A DNA stretch of 64,000 nucleotides from the NCBI GenBank assembly GCA_018398575.1, contig JAGTXZ010000024.1:1984001-2048000 (forward strand). Reading direction: 5' to 3'. Both the position numbers and the translations under genes were made by a program. A model generated the notes under the pieces. The model made no database searches, was not told the DNA's origin, and worked only from the letters and a program-made list of their open reading frames with translations. Shown one piece after another: positions 21,201 to 33,499 of the stretch. The number at the start of each line of letters is the position of its first letter. Positions within the stretch are counted from its first letter, which is position 1. Source of the stretch: Ampelomyces quisqualis (Eukaryota > Ascomycota > Dothideomycetes > Pleosporales > Phaeosphaeriaceae).

Positions 21201-23110
21201 CTACCTACTTAATTATCTAAGTCCTCTAAACGTTTACTATATTTCTAAAGATATAATTCTAAATTACACTAGTAGTTATTAAGACTAATAACAAGATATT
21301 CTAATTAGTAGATATATAATAATAGAATAACAATTAAGGTATTACTGTTAAACTTTCTGCACTAGATACCTAGGTATAAAATAATAGAGTAGAACGCTTA
21401 GAGAGTATAATAAAAAAGAAATTATAAGTAATATACCTTAACGCTAACCTACTATAGAAGCTCTAGCCAGAAGTTATGCAATCTGTAGTGTACTTCTATA
21501 ACTAAACACTATAATACTTAAATTACTAGAAATTACAATACAAAGAGTTTTTTACTAGAGTTGCCTACTAACTTAGAGTTGTTACGTTACCTTGTAAGCT
21601 AAATTAGTTCTATCTACGCACTTATAACTACAAAGCCTTTGCGATAACAGATAATATAAAGAGATATAAGAGGTAGATATAAAGACGTAACCTAAAGACC
21701 TAGATTAGATATCTTATTAGCTACTAATTATCTAATATCTTTAGAGTGTAGGTGCTATTAATAGAGAAGGTTATTAGTACCTATAACGTTATTTTTAATA
21801 AGTATATAATCTTTAATAAAAGTAAGAAACAAATTGTAGATAATCTTATATATAGTACTCTTAAAGAGATTTAATTATAGATCTATATAGTAGAGTTACT
21901 CTCTTCTTCTTAAGAGTAGAATAGTAAGATAGATATATTCTATAAGAATAAGGCAGTAAGTAACTTCTTAGAACTACTAAAATAACTATAATATAATAAG
22001 GCAGAAAGAAAGAAAATACTCTATTCTACTCTACTAAGTATTCTACCTGCAGCGTTTACTATATAGTAGATAAGTTTAGTTAGATATAAGTAGTTGTCTC
22101 TAGCTACTACTAAAAGTAGTAATAAGAGATAAGATTAAGTTCTACCTTACTTCTGTAGAATATAAACGCTAGAAATAGACTACCTACGCAATATAGATAG
22201 AGTAAAGCTAGCTAATTACTAAGTGTCTCTCTTAAGCAAAAGGGCTAGACTCTAACCTCTACTTAACTCTCTAAATCTAGCTCTTGTTGCTAAGCCTAAG
22301 ATTATAGATCTAAAAGTAAGAAACGTACTATCTCTTGTTACTAAGCCTAGAATTATAGATCTAAAAGTAAGAAACGTACTAGCTCTTATTGCTAAGCCTA
22401 GGATTATAGATCTAAAAGTAAGAAACGTACTAGCTCTTGTTGCTAAGCCTAGGATTATAGATCTAAAAGTAAGAAACATACTAGCTATTATTACTAAGTC
22501 TAGAAGTAAAGCCTAGTAAGCTAATCTAAAAGTAAGAAACGTCTAAGTATATTTAGTATACGTTGCTAAGCTATAGACTGCAGTATTAATTACTAGTCTG
22601 TAGGCTAGAAACGTTTAGAACTTTAAAGAGGTGCAAGTAGATAATATAGGCTTTACCTATAAGATAATAAAGAGATATTAACTCTATCTTAGAAAGCTGC
22701 TACCTTTACTCTTGCTAAATAGTCTTAAGCTAAGTTACCTATTCTATAACAGTTTTAAGAAGGCTAAGAAAGAATACTATAAGAGCTATAAGAAGACTAA
22801 GTTATAGATAGAAGTACTAAGCTTTTAAGCACAAAGAGAAGAGATCTAAATTCTAGATCTAATATAGGTATACACCTATAGGCTTAACAAGTAGTCTTAA
22901 CTTAAAAAGTATAAGGTAAGGCTAGTAGTTAGAGGTAATTAGCAGATTAATATTACTACCTAAGAAACCTACACTACTACACTTACTAGAAGATTGTTTT
23001 ATATACTTATAGCTATTACTACTTAGCTTAGCCTAGAGCTTAGGTAATTTAACGTTGCAAATACTTTTATTTATATACTTATTAACTAAGTAGTCTATAT
23101 ATATACCTAG
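21200..23110 (+). mobile_element. RIP-damaged Copia (Ty1) retrotransposon, left part
   Basis: Translating the plus strand while allowing TAG/TAA stops from TGG and CAA shows the C-terminal integrase region (about 21,600-21,830; VINTCNVIFNKYIVF-like, the usual 'VISTRDVIFNE' zone) and the start of the Copia reverse transcriptase (about 22,880-23,105; LKKYKVRLVVRGNQQ, then ITTQLSLELRQFNVANTF). The 5' LTR, gag and integrase core are missing, so the element is truncated next to the gene-rich part. It is split at 23111 by the Gypsy element and resumes at 31055. Confidence 0.8.
22279..22482 (+). repeat. Tandem repeat, four copies of 51 bp
   Basis: Four units of exactly 51 bp plus a partial fifth, each containing TAAGCCTAGGATTATAGATC. 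The unit is a multiple of three and lies between the integrase and reverse transcriptase parts of the Copia element, so it once encoded 17-residue repeats in the linker region. The open minus-strand frame here is only a by-product of the repeat. Confidence 0.85.
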
Positions 23111-23409
23111 TGTAACAAGTACATACAAACACATGTTACATCTAATACCTTATAAAGGCTTAGTAACAGATTATATAGGAAGCTAGCAGATTAGAACTAA
23201 AAGCGCTCTAACAGCGCTTCAACTTAGCTGCTACGCCTACTATAAATATAAGCCTATAGCATAAATAGAGGACAAGTTTCTCTTGTCCTTCTGTACAAGA
23301 CCTATAGGTGTATAGCTAATCTAGAATCTCTAATACAACACGCACTCCTATATGCCTCTAATACGTATCTAATTTAATCCTAATAGCTATACCTACCTGC
23401 GTTGTTACA
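23111..23409 (+). repeat. 5' LTR of the Gypsy element (299 bp)
   Basis: Starts TGTAAC, ends GTTACA. By eye it differs from the 3' LTR at about 22 sites, all transitions and no indels, which is a RIP signature and makes LTR dating unreliable. Confidence 0.95.
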
Positions 23410-23779
23410 TTACAAGAGAAACTTTGTCCTGCTAGTAATAGCATTTAGATAATATTACTATTTACTTTTAAAAAGATTGCGTTAAAACGTCTAGAACCCT
23501 ATCTAAATTAGATTTGTTTACAACCTTAAATCTATTAAACACAGTTAGGATCCCTTAGATCTCTTAACAGCTAAAGCCTTTAGGTTTAGATCTTCCTATT
23601 AACACAACAGTTAGAATTACTTTAGAAAAGTTGCGTTTAGCGCTACAATAGAAACTTAGAGACTATTAATAACCTAGGAGTATTAGAGGTAACGCTAATA
23701 ACTCCCCCTAAAGAACTAACCCTAGGAGCCTTCCTCTAAGATAACTCTGTATTAACTATAACAACCTAGTAACAGAGTG

Positions 23780-24930
23780 CTAAAGCAAAAAAGACAGACA
23801 CTAAAAAACCCCCTTAGTTTAGAGCTGCACTAAATCTAACCCTTGCCTAAATAGAGGTTAATTAATTACAACAAGATTTAAAACAGGCTCTAGCAGAAAT
23901 TAATTCTCTTAAGAAAGGACTAACTCTGTTAGTAGGACTAGACAAGCCCCTACCTACTACTAAATTACCTTAGAACAATTCTGCACTCTGCTGTTTATCT
24001 AACAGCTCTACATCTAAGTACTTATATTGCTATAAGAGCTCTTGCTAACTTTAATAATCTAAGAAAACGCCTAATATAGACAATCTTAGCAATAGAAAAG
24101 ATCCTACCTTCTACTAATAGCAGGCCTTAATTTAGGATTAACTTAAAATTAACTTAGATTACTATTAGACTAAAAGACAACGCATAGCCTTAGTATAGGG
24201 CTACACTACAGAATTAGCTAAGGGCTATCTTAAGCTACAATATTTATTAGATACTAATTAAGAGCAATTCTAGAACGCTAAGCAAATAGTTAAGCTACTT
24301 AAGTCCTATTTTATTACAGGCAATAAGGTAGCTAAAAGCTATGCAGCGTTTAATTAATTGCAGATAATAAAGGAGAAAACATTCCCCTTGTTTAAAGCTA
24401 GGTTTTTAAGTTCTACAGTTAAGAGACAAGTACCCTCTTTAGAGTAGTTTTACTACTTATAGACTAAGATTACGCTAGAGTTGCAAGCCCCTAACCTAGG
24501 ATTTAGGCACTAATAGAAGAACTTATTTAATTAGATAGTAGAACACCTTACTACATACAATATAGAGCAGAAGAACAACCCTATACTAAGTATAACACTA
24601 GCTGCTGCTAAGTTACTAATTAGGTTAGCCCTATAACAGAATTTAGAGCTAAATTAGACTACTACTACTAACGCTTTAACAAATTCTGCGCCAGCCTATT
24701 AATTTACAACAGTGCGTCTTCCTATAAAGACTCCTAAGCTAGAATAACAGAAGACCCCTAGTAGTTATTACAATTATAGTAAGCTAGGACACTACTCTAG
24801 TAACTATACAAAGCCTTGTGTACGTTAGATTAAAGCTATAGAAGTAGATAAGTATAAAGATGCTTAAGAGCAACCTAATCAGGAGGTGTATTATACAGAA
24901 AATAGAAGCGCCTAGGAGGACACTCCTCCT
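23780..24930 (+). pseudogene. Gypsy gag remnant with degraded zinc knuckle
   Basis: The plus strand here reads as a gag-like protein once RIP stops are allowed. A CCHC knuckle pattern C-x2-C-x4-H-x4-C is visible at 24766-24807, with the three Cys codons turned from TGT to TAT while the His codon (24790-24792) survives. Limits are approximate. Confidence 0.7.
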
Positions 24931-26243
24931 TAGGCCTAAGCTGTTACAATCTATCTTACCTTAACCTTTCTTATTTGTTTTGCAGTCCCTATTTCCTTAT
25001 ACCTACGCTTCTTTACAACTAAGGCCTTAGCTAACGCCTTAATACTCTTGTTAACACTAGTGCTTAAAGTTTCTTATTTTTAAATTTACAAATTATCTTA
25101 TCTGTTTCTAAAGCTTTGCAGCAACCTATACAGAAGCTCCCCTTCTAGGTTTAGGTACGCAGCTTTAAGAATTAGATTACTTCTTTAGTTACTTAATATA
25201 TTTAACTATACTTAAATATTAATAGCTAAAAGATTTTAAACTGTCTATTCTTTATCTTTAATCTTAGGTCTTAGGATTGTATACTTAGCCTCTAATAGTT
25301 AAGACAATTTAAGATTTAATTAGACACAGATAGGTTACAGTTTATTTAGCTATCTAAGTACCCCTATTTATACAATCTTTTACCCCCTATTCCTACTATT
25401 CTACATTAAGCTATAGTGCCAGCTACTATCTATCTTAATATGCAACAACGCAACGCCCTATAGAAGAAAGAAGACTATTGTATCTAAAACAGTCCTTACT
25501 ATTCTTCTTCTTCTATTTATTGTATTAAGGGATGCTTGAAGCTCCTATTAGCTTGAAAAATCTTAGAGATTCCTTATACCCTAACTAAGCAAACCTACTT
25601 AGAGTCTAAATCCCCTCTAAGCACCTATATAGCTCTTATTTCCGCTAATGCATTTTACTTTATTATAAAGAAGCCTTAGAACAAGTTCTTTACGACAAGC
25701 CTCTATAAGATTAATAGAATCCTCGCCTCTAAGGACAACGCAGACAATTAAAGCCAATTAGATAAGAGATTACCTGCCTACTACTCCTAGTATTAGGATA
25801 TATTTATTAAGTTAGCAGCCAATTAATTACCTCTTTACTATCTGTATAATTACAAGATTGTCTTTAAAGAACTATTACTAAATGCGTTTAGTCTCCTATA
25901 CAAGCAGAATTAGGAGGAGCTTAAAGCTACTAAGGCCTACGTCTAGGAACACCTTTAGAAGGGTTTTATTAAGGCTAGCCAAAGCCCTTTTGCTTTACCT
26001 ATTCTCTGTGTACGCAAACTAAATAGAGATATACGCATCTGTGTAGACTACTAGAAGATTAACGCCCTTACGCGCAAGGACGTCTATCTAATCCCTTGCA
26101 TTAATAAGCTGCTATTACGTCTCTCTAAAGCCAAGATCTTTACTAAGTTTAACATCTAGGCCGCCTTTAACAAAATTTGTATAGATCTTAACTCTAAAGA
26201 GTATACTACCTTTTAGACCTGTTACAGTACATACAAGTATAAC

Positions 26244-27087
26244 GTCAGGAAAACACAACGTTAGCGACATCCGCGACATTGGCGACATTGTTAGAACGGT
26301 CGACTAGACAGTTTTCGACCGTAGTCTACGGTGCCTAGCTACCCCTATTTGTTCTGGCCGCCTAATTAGACAAAAACGCCCAAATTGATCCACCTGATCC
26401 ACTAGACCCACCTGCCCTACCCGCGCAATTACGTAATTATTCTAAAAACCTAAAATATAGAGCTTAATTCCCTCTTTAAAACGCACTATTCAGAATTTTT
26501 ATAGCTGCTCTAGTTGCTGAGATGCACAGCAGTGAAGTTTGTAACTTTTTAATGTTCCTTGCCAAGGCTTGTTTTCGCTAAAGCTCTAGCACTTTAACTA
26601 GATAATATATTATATTTTTTTTTAAAGAAATAGTAACTAAAGTGTAGATTTTACTCTAGGACTATTTTATTTTAATATATTATAGTGTGGGCGTTGAGAT
26701 CTACTGTGTTGAACGTCCTTTAAAGTTTTTTTAAAAAAGTTTATAACTTTAACGCGCTATATCTCAATAACTAGAGTAGCTAAAAAAAATCTGAATAGTG
26801 CATTTTAAAGAGGGAATTCCGCTCTATATTTTGTATTTTTAGGTTACTTACGTAATTATGAAAATACAGCAATACAGTCACGTGAGTAAAATTGGCGACA
26901 TTAGCGACACTAGCGACTCTGTTAGATCTGGCGACTCTGTTAGGTCGCTGTTGGGTCGCTGTCAGGTCGCTAGCGACCAGAAGTGAGTGGGGCGACTTTG
27001 GCGAATTGTCTGGTGGACAGTATCGCTGTTAGGCCGCTGCGGGTTGCAGCGATCGGGCCAATCAGATCAATCTTGAATTTTCCTAAC
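26244..27087 (+). mobile_element. 844-bp non-autonomous DNA element (copy 1) inside the Gypsy RT
   Basis: Ends are GTCAGGAAAA at 26244 and TTTTCCTAAC at 27087, inverted to each other. The last 200 bp and first 50 bp match the ends of the 19.4-kb element at 32757-52201. It interrupts the Gypsy reverse transcriptase between the FTKFNI block and the YLNN box. It is less AT-rich than its host. A clear target duplication is not visible. A near-identical copy lies at 40444-41276, differing mainly by transitions and one small tandem-unit indel. Confidence 0.85.
26428..26858. repeat. Foldback structure within copy 1
   Basis: Arms of about 95 bp at 26428-26523 and 26761-26858 are imperfect inverted repeats (left TAGAGCTTAATTCCCTCTTT, right AAAGAGGGAATTCCGCTCTA). 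The DNA could form a long hairpin with a loop of about 240 bases. It may be an older foldback MITE carried within the larger element. Confidence 0.75.
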
Positions 27088-29929
27088 AAAGGTTCTCCTT
27101 TTTGGCTTATATAATAGGCTAGCAACGTATTAGCGCTATATAAACAATATACTAATTAATTATCTTAATAATTTCTGCATTGCGTATCTTAACAACATTC
27201 TAATCTACTTAGAGGATATAAACTTACATTAGAAACACGTTTAAAAGGTCTTGGAGCGCCTACGTACTGCAGAACTCTAAGTAAACATTTAGAAGAGTAA
27301 ATTCTATGTAACCTGCACAAAGTATCTAGGCTACGTTTTAATAAACTAGGGCACTAAAGTTAACCCTAACAAGGTAGAAGCACTCTAAAACTAGGCTAAA
27401 CCTACTACAGTTACTAGTGTTAAGTTATTTCTTAGTTTTGCTAGTTTCTATTAACAGTTTATTAAGGATTTCTCCTGTGTGGCCAAACTAATCCTAAAGC
27501 TTCAAAGTCCTTCTACACTGTTTGAATAGACTACAGACTGCTAACAAGCTTTTAATTAGATTAAAGCCTTACTCCTAGCTATTCCTACGCTATCTTATTT
27601 CTATTCTAAGTATAACACAAAGTTAGAAACTAACGCGTTAGATAGAGTAATAGCAGAGGTACTCTCTTAGAAGCACCCTAACAACAAGTAGTATCCTATA
27701 GCCTTCTATAGTTACACTCTATCTAGGGCTAAGCTTAATTAAGAAATATACAACAAAGAACTTTTTGCTATCCTAAAAGCGTTTAAAAAGTAGAGAGCTA
27801 AACTTACCTCTATACAGAGTTAAATCTAAGTGTATTTAGATTACTGCTCCTTAGAATACTTTATAACTACTAAGGTTCTTAATGCACGTTAAGCATAATA
27901 GGTAGAGATTATTGCTCCTTTTAATTTCTGCATTAAGTACACGCCTAGCAAGCTTAACAAGCAAGCTAATATCCTAAGCTAAAAGAAACAGAACATTAGC
28001 AAGGTTAAGGCTGCTTAACAAGACAACAGATCTTATGTACTTCTAGGACCTAAACGCCTAAACCCCCTAGTTAACTCTAAACTAGCTTAGAACTATGTCT
28101 ATAACTAGCTAGAGATTAATGTTTTAGCTATTTTAGTCTAATCTATTAGTGCCCCCCTAAATCTTAACTTGTTAGAACTAATTAAAGCCCTGTTAGTAGA
28201 GAATCGCCGCTCCTTTAAGGAAGAACGCCTTACGCTACTATAGCTGTATTGTGTCTAAAAAGGACTACTACTATATTACTTACGCCTATATATACCTAGA
28301 GATTCCTTTTTATGTACCTAACTAATTAGAGAAGCTTACAATTAGGTATCTACTGCCTACCTAAGCGCTATAAAGACGTATTAGCTCCTAGCTTAGCAAT
28401 ACTACTAGAAAGGCATAGAGGCTACATGCAAACGCTATATACAAAACTACGTTTCCTATCAAAGATTCTATCTAAGATAGCTCTAATCCTAAGGGTTCCT
28501 CTATCTGTTACCAATTCCTAACAGGCCTATACAGCATTTATATATAGATTTTAAGACATTCCTAACTAATTAGCATAGCTATAATTAAATTATAGTTATT
28601 ATTAATTGCCTATTAAAGCAAGCTATCTCTATCCTGTATTACAAGACTATTAACGCCTAGGAAATAGCTTATTTGTTTATCCAATAGGTATACCAATTTA
28701 GCTATACGCCTAAAAGCATAGTGTCTAACTGCAGCCCCTAGTTTATATTCTAATTCTAGTCTAAGTTCTGCAAGATCCTAGGCGTGCAAATTAAGCTTTC
28801 TACAGCCTACTATAAACAAACTAATAGACAAACTAAGATTATAAACAAGTATATTAATTAACAATTAAGGCTCTTTATATCCTACTACTAGGACAACTAG
28901 AGTAACCTCTTGCTAATAATTAATTAAGCTTAAGCTACACTGCTGTACTCCGCAATTAGTATAGCACTGTACCAGCTCCTGTTTAGATCTAAACTACAAC
29001 AGAGCTAGGATTAAGCATTATCCCCTTTAAAACACAAAGATATAAACATTAAGGATACCTTAAGCTTAGCTACCTGCATGCATAAAGCCTAGCGCACAGC
29101 CAAAGACAATATAGAGAAGGCGCAGCAACAAATAGCTGCTAAGGTAAACAAATATTGTTAACCTGTTAATTAAGCAGTAGGTAACAAGGTTTACCTCTTA
29201 ACCTAAAACCTATCTATTACCTGCCTAAGTCGCAAACTCGCTAAATTATAGGAAGGCCTCTTTAAAGTTCTAGAATAAGTTAGCCATTTATTTCAACTAA
29301 AACTACCTAAAGGATCTAAGATCTATAACGTGTTTGCTCTAGATGTCCTCCGTAAGAACTCTAACAACCCCCTAGCTAGTTAGCTAAGCCTAAACCTATC
29401 TAGCATCCTAATTTAAGGCGTTAAAGAATAGGAAGTTAAAGAGATTCTAGCTAGCAAGCTATACTGCTCTATCCTAAAGTATTGTGTAAAATAGGTAGGC
29501 TATAATCCTAACCCTACCTAGTATAATGCCTTAAACTTTATAAGCGCTCTACATATGTTGTAAGCGTTCTATAAACGCTATCTAAAACAGCTAAGACCCC
29601 TACAAGCGTTAGCCAAATAGATTACAGCATAAGAAAAAGGAGTTAAAGATCTTATAGTATTGCAAGACAATTATATTAGAAAAATTAAACTTAATATTGT
29701 AACTACTACACTAGTAAGTAACAGCTATTAATAATAGAAGTCTTACTCTTCTATTAAATCTAACAGCAGACTGTTATTGCTACTAGTAGGACGTTCTTAA
29801 TTATCTAAATCCCTAGGTGCAGACACTAACGCACTACCTAGTAGTTCTCTATTCTAGCCCTACTTGCTGCAAGTACTAGCCTCTTGCGCTGCCTTTTGCG
29901 CCTCCTCTTACTCTACTAACTAATTAGCT

Positions 29930-30470
29930 CTTAATGCTATTATAACATCTACTAGCTAAGCAACTACACTAGTTAACCCTACTATACTTCTCTTAAGCAA
30001 CCTAACCTCCTTAGCTATTACCCTAACCTCCTTAGCCAGCTTCTCCCTCTAGTAATAAGCGCTAACTAACAAGTTAGCGTTATTTATGTTAGCTACTTAT
30101 GCAGTGCCTACTTACACAATAGCAGCTAACCAAAACGCTACCTCTTTAACAGCAGCCTCCTACTCTAACACTACCTTGTTAGACTTGTCTCTACCTAAGG
30201 CAGCAAACCTGCAGTTAAGAGCCCTAAAGAGGCTATTATACTCTTAGCCCGCATATAGGGGAACTAGGCAACACTTCTTATTTAAGAGTGTGCAATAAGT
30301 ACACTTCTTAGACACGTCTAAATAGAATCTAAACTTAATATCAAAATAGCCGTAGGCAAAAGCCCTTGCGGCCTGCAGGCAAACAACCTAATAGGCTAGA
30401 GAATAAGCCTTAGGAGGGACAGGAATAGGTATTGTGTGTATCTACTATATAGTTAGCTAGTAATTAAGAA
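29930..30470 (-). pseudogene. Antisense reading frame between Gypsy pol and 3' LTR
   Basis: The minus strand holds a long frame interrupted only by RIP-type stops. It includes AARAFAYGYFDIKFRFYLD, a Cys motif C-x2-C-x6-C at about 30271-30310 (KKCTYCTLLNKKC followed by LVP), and downstream a basic, helix-prone stretch with repeated LAKEVRVIAKEVRLLK. The composition and the clustering of stops at likely Trp/Gln codons suggest a real antisense gene once present in this element family. No function is known to me. Confidence 0.5.
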
Positions 30471-30755
30471 AGGATAAGGCTTAGATAGCTTTAGGTATAC
30501 AAACGTAAAGGAGAGAGTATAGAAAAGTAGTATACTAGAAGGCTAGCCTTGTATATATGCTTAAAAAGCTTAAGGTAAAGTTAGGAACGTTAAACGCGCT
30601 AGCGCGCCAATCAAAACAACAATAAACAGCTACATTACGTTATCCTAAAATAAACTCAAAGTAAATAAGAGTTTACAATAATTTGAAGAGGTATCTAAAA
30701 CAACACCAATACAGACCCAATTAATAGGGACTATTAATTTTAAGAAGGGGGGTAA

Positions 30756-31054
30756 TGTAACAAGCATATGCAAATACATGTTATATCTAATACCTTATAA
30801 AGGCTTAGTAACAGATTATATAGGGAGCTAGCAGATTAGAACCAAAAGCGCTCTAACAGCGCTCTAACTTAGCTGCTACGCCCACTATAAATATAAGCCT
30901 ATAGCATAGATAGAGGACAAGTTTCTCTTGTCCTTCTATACAAGACCTATAGGTATATAGCCAATCCAGAATCTCTAATACAACACGCACTCTTATATAC
31001 CTCTAATACGTATCCAATTTGATCCTAATAACTATACCTACCTACGTCGTTACA
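30756..31054 (+). repeat. 3' LTR of the Gypsy element (299 bp)
   Basis: Preceded by the polypurine tract, begins TGTAAC, ends GTTACA, then the target duplication CCTAG. Confidence 0.95.
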
Positions 31055-32756
31055 CCTAGAGGCTATACTTAGTAAAATATAATACTCTAGCTAGATAAAG
31101 TATTATATAGCCTCTAAATCTCCTCTCTTCTATAGTAGAAGAACATTACTAAATATCTTATAAGTATAAGTTTCCTTCTAGTGCCTTATAAGCTATACTA
31201 TATAATCTGTAATAGAGTGTTTATCTTCTTTTATATTAATAATATTATTCTTAGTAGTTACCTAGACAAGAGAAGAGTTATAGATAAGGTAGTAGAAGAG
31301 CTATAGAAGAAGTACACTCTTACTAGAGAAGAACCTCTAAAGTAGTTTCTTAGACTAGAAGTTACTAGAGACTATAAAGCCTAGAAGATCTAGCTCTTCT
31401 AAGCTACCTATATTAATAAGACTAATAGGCTAGTTACTAATTATATAATATAACATAATGCTCTAATAGTACAAACTAAGCTATTACTAAGAAAAGACTC
31501 TATAACTACTACTAAGATTAACTTATACTAATAAAAAATTAGTTTACTTCTCTTTATAGCAGTTAAAACTTGTCTAGACATTACTTTTACTATAGTACAA
31601 CTTATACAGTTCTTTATAAACCTAAGTACTAAGTATTAATAAGTAGCTAATTATATTCTTCTCTATCTACACTATATACAAACACTAGAGCTATAATTTA
31701 GTAGAAGTAATAACTTAGTAGTTGCTAGTAATACGTTATTTATAGATAATCTAATAGACTAGAAGAGCTCTTAAGGCTTTATCCTAAAGCTGTTTAGAAG
31801 TATAATTATATAGTAAGCAAATAAACAAGATATAATTATAATATTAATAACTAAAGTAAAACTACTCTTTCTAGTATAAGTAGTAAAAGAGGTATAGTTC
31901 CTTATATAACTATAGACTAAGCTAGGTATTAAGCTTAAGGACTTAGTAATTATAATCTAGTGTAATAACTAATAAACTATCTAGCTAGTTAATAAGAATA
32001 CCTTCTAGCTTACTACTAAACTATAACACGTTAATATAACAACTACTAGCTATAATAAGAGGTATAATAGAAGAAGGTTAGAGTTAAATATATACCTACT
32101 AATAATGTAATTACTAATAGCTTTACTAAGTTTCTACCTATTAATAAAATACATTAGTTCTTTTAACATATTAGGCTAGTAGACATTAAAGACAAAATTA
32201 TTATAAAAGAAATATAAATAGAAAGACTACTTAACTAATAAGAAAGTATAGAGAATATAGGCACTACACTATAATGCTAGGATACTAAATACAAATCTAT
32301 AGTAATATAGAAGAAAACTAAGAGTTATATAAGTAGAGGCGTGTCTAGCTTAAAGTAAAGCTTAAGCTAAAGAAGTATATTAGATATAAGATAGAACTTA
32401 GATAGAAGGTAATAGAGTTAAAGATTAGTACGTTATATAGACTTTTTAGTCCTAAGAAAGACTAGGATAAGGTCTCTTCTGCCTTATCTCTTAAGAAGAG
32501 ACTGTAAGATACATATAGAGAGAGAAAACAGATAATTTTAACTACAGTTACTATTATTTCTATTAGAACACTATTATCTAACAACTTCTTATTAACCTAA
32601 GAACTTCTTCTTACTTACTAAGTAGTTTGCCTCTTAATAAGGTAACGAACTTCTTCTATCTATTAACCTTACTTATCTCTAAGAACTAACTATAGAGCCT
32701 TAGATATTAGAGATATTCTTGTAAGAGGTTTATGTAGCAGTAAAGTTACAAGATAC
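31055..32756 (+). mobile_element. RIP-damaged Copia retrotransposon, right part
   Basis: Continues the Copia frame after the Gypsy insertion: the PPGY..PGKVL-like zone, the metal-binding YVDD box degraded to YINN near 31,240, and the RNase H end near 31,960-32,170 (NNQQTIQLVNKNTFQL, then TTKLQHVNITT, matching the usual 'DNQQTIRLV...TKLRHVDI'). From about 32,200 to 32,756 no coding remnant is clear; this may be the Copia 3' part and LTR, cut by the large DNA element at 32757. Confidence 0.8.
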
Positions 32757-33499
32757 GTTAGAAAAATACAACGTTAGTAATATCTGCGACATTAGCGACA
32801 CTGTTGACACAACTGTACTGCTAGCTACCAGATAGTTCTTAACTGTGCTCTGCTGTGCTAAGCAACAATAGTAATGCCTAGTATACTATTATTAGCAGCC
32901 TAGTTTGTAGAACCCTTTTGCAAAATAGTTTATAGTTCTTGTGTTTAATATAGCTTTGCACTATCTGCATAACTGTGTTGCTAGTTAGCAGCCTGTCCTT
33001 AACTGTGCCTAACTATAGTTTAAGTCTAAGGCAATCCCTTTAATAGCGCTGTTACTTGGTTTGGGTTTTGCTGCAAATCTACACTATTCTTGCGCTTTAA
33101 ATTAATTTTGCGTTACGTCTACGTATATACTTCTTTTGCAATACTTTTTGTATTCTTGTGCTCCTAGGACTAGGCTATGTATCTACTTAAGCGTTTTTTA
33201 TCCTACAGCTTTGCACAGTAGTGTACTGTACTCTGCAGTTCTACTACTTGATTTACCTAATTTACACTAGCCCCTTAAGCTTTATAGGAATTTTCTTGTT
33301 ATAATCCTACTTAATTTCTCTTTTTTCTATTGTTACACCTTGCAGACTACTGCGCGACAATGTCTTTACATTCTGCTTCTTTAGAACTTTTGTTTCTAGA
33401 TTGCTTTTTAGGTTGTACAGAATAATACCTTTGCATACGTCTGCTAGCTAGCCTAGTTAATATACTCTAAATATAAATTAGTCTTAGGTACCCTATTTG

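Larger units (their letters stand above)
24931..29600 (+). pseudogene. Gypsy pol remnant: protease, RT, RNase H, integrase, chromodomain
   Basis: Reverse transcriptase landmarks: RICVDY and FTKFNI upstream of the insertion at 26244, and a YLDD box degraded to YLNN near 27,200 after it. RNase H lies at about 27,500-27,810 (start FE-TTDC-QAFN, later LSRAKLN-EIYNKELFAI). Integrase lies at about 28,300-29,080 with a catalytic-core pattern (YIDFKTF near 28,550, then SNCSPQF near 28,730). A C-terminal chromodomain lies at about 29,430-29,590 (EVKEILASKLY, then YCVK-VGYNPNPT), which marks a chromovirus. Frame-breaking stops are throughout, mostly TAG where TGG is expected. Confidence 0.85.
23111..31054 (+). 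mobile_element. Complete Ty3/Gypsy chromovirus, RIP-inactivated, nested in Copia
   Basis: The element is 7,944 bp with identical-length 299-bp LTRs that begin TGTAAC and end GTTACA. The 5-bp target duplication CCTAG stands at 23106-23110 and 31055-31059. A polypurine tract (AAGAAGGGGGG) lies just before the 3' LTR. The interior holds gag with a zinc knuckle, protease, reverse transcriptase, RNase H, integrase and a chromodomain, all crowded with stops and Cys-to-Tyr or Asp-to-Asn changes typical of RIP. An 844-bp DNA element interrupts the reverse transcriptase at 26244-27087. An antisense reading frame lies before the 3' LTR. Confidence 0.93.

Noticed and set aside
22252..22479. Minus-strand frame of Leu/Thr/Arg-rich repeats, and a superficial CRISPR-like look
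   Set aside because: It is the 51-bp tandem repeat of the Copia linker; there are no spacers and the organism is a eukaryote.
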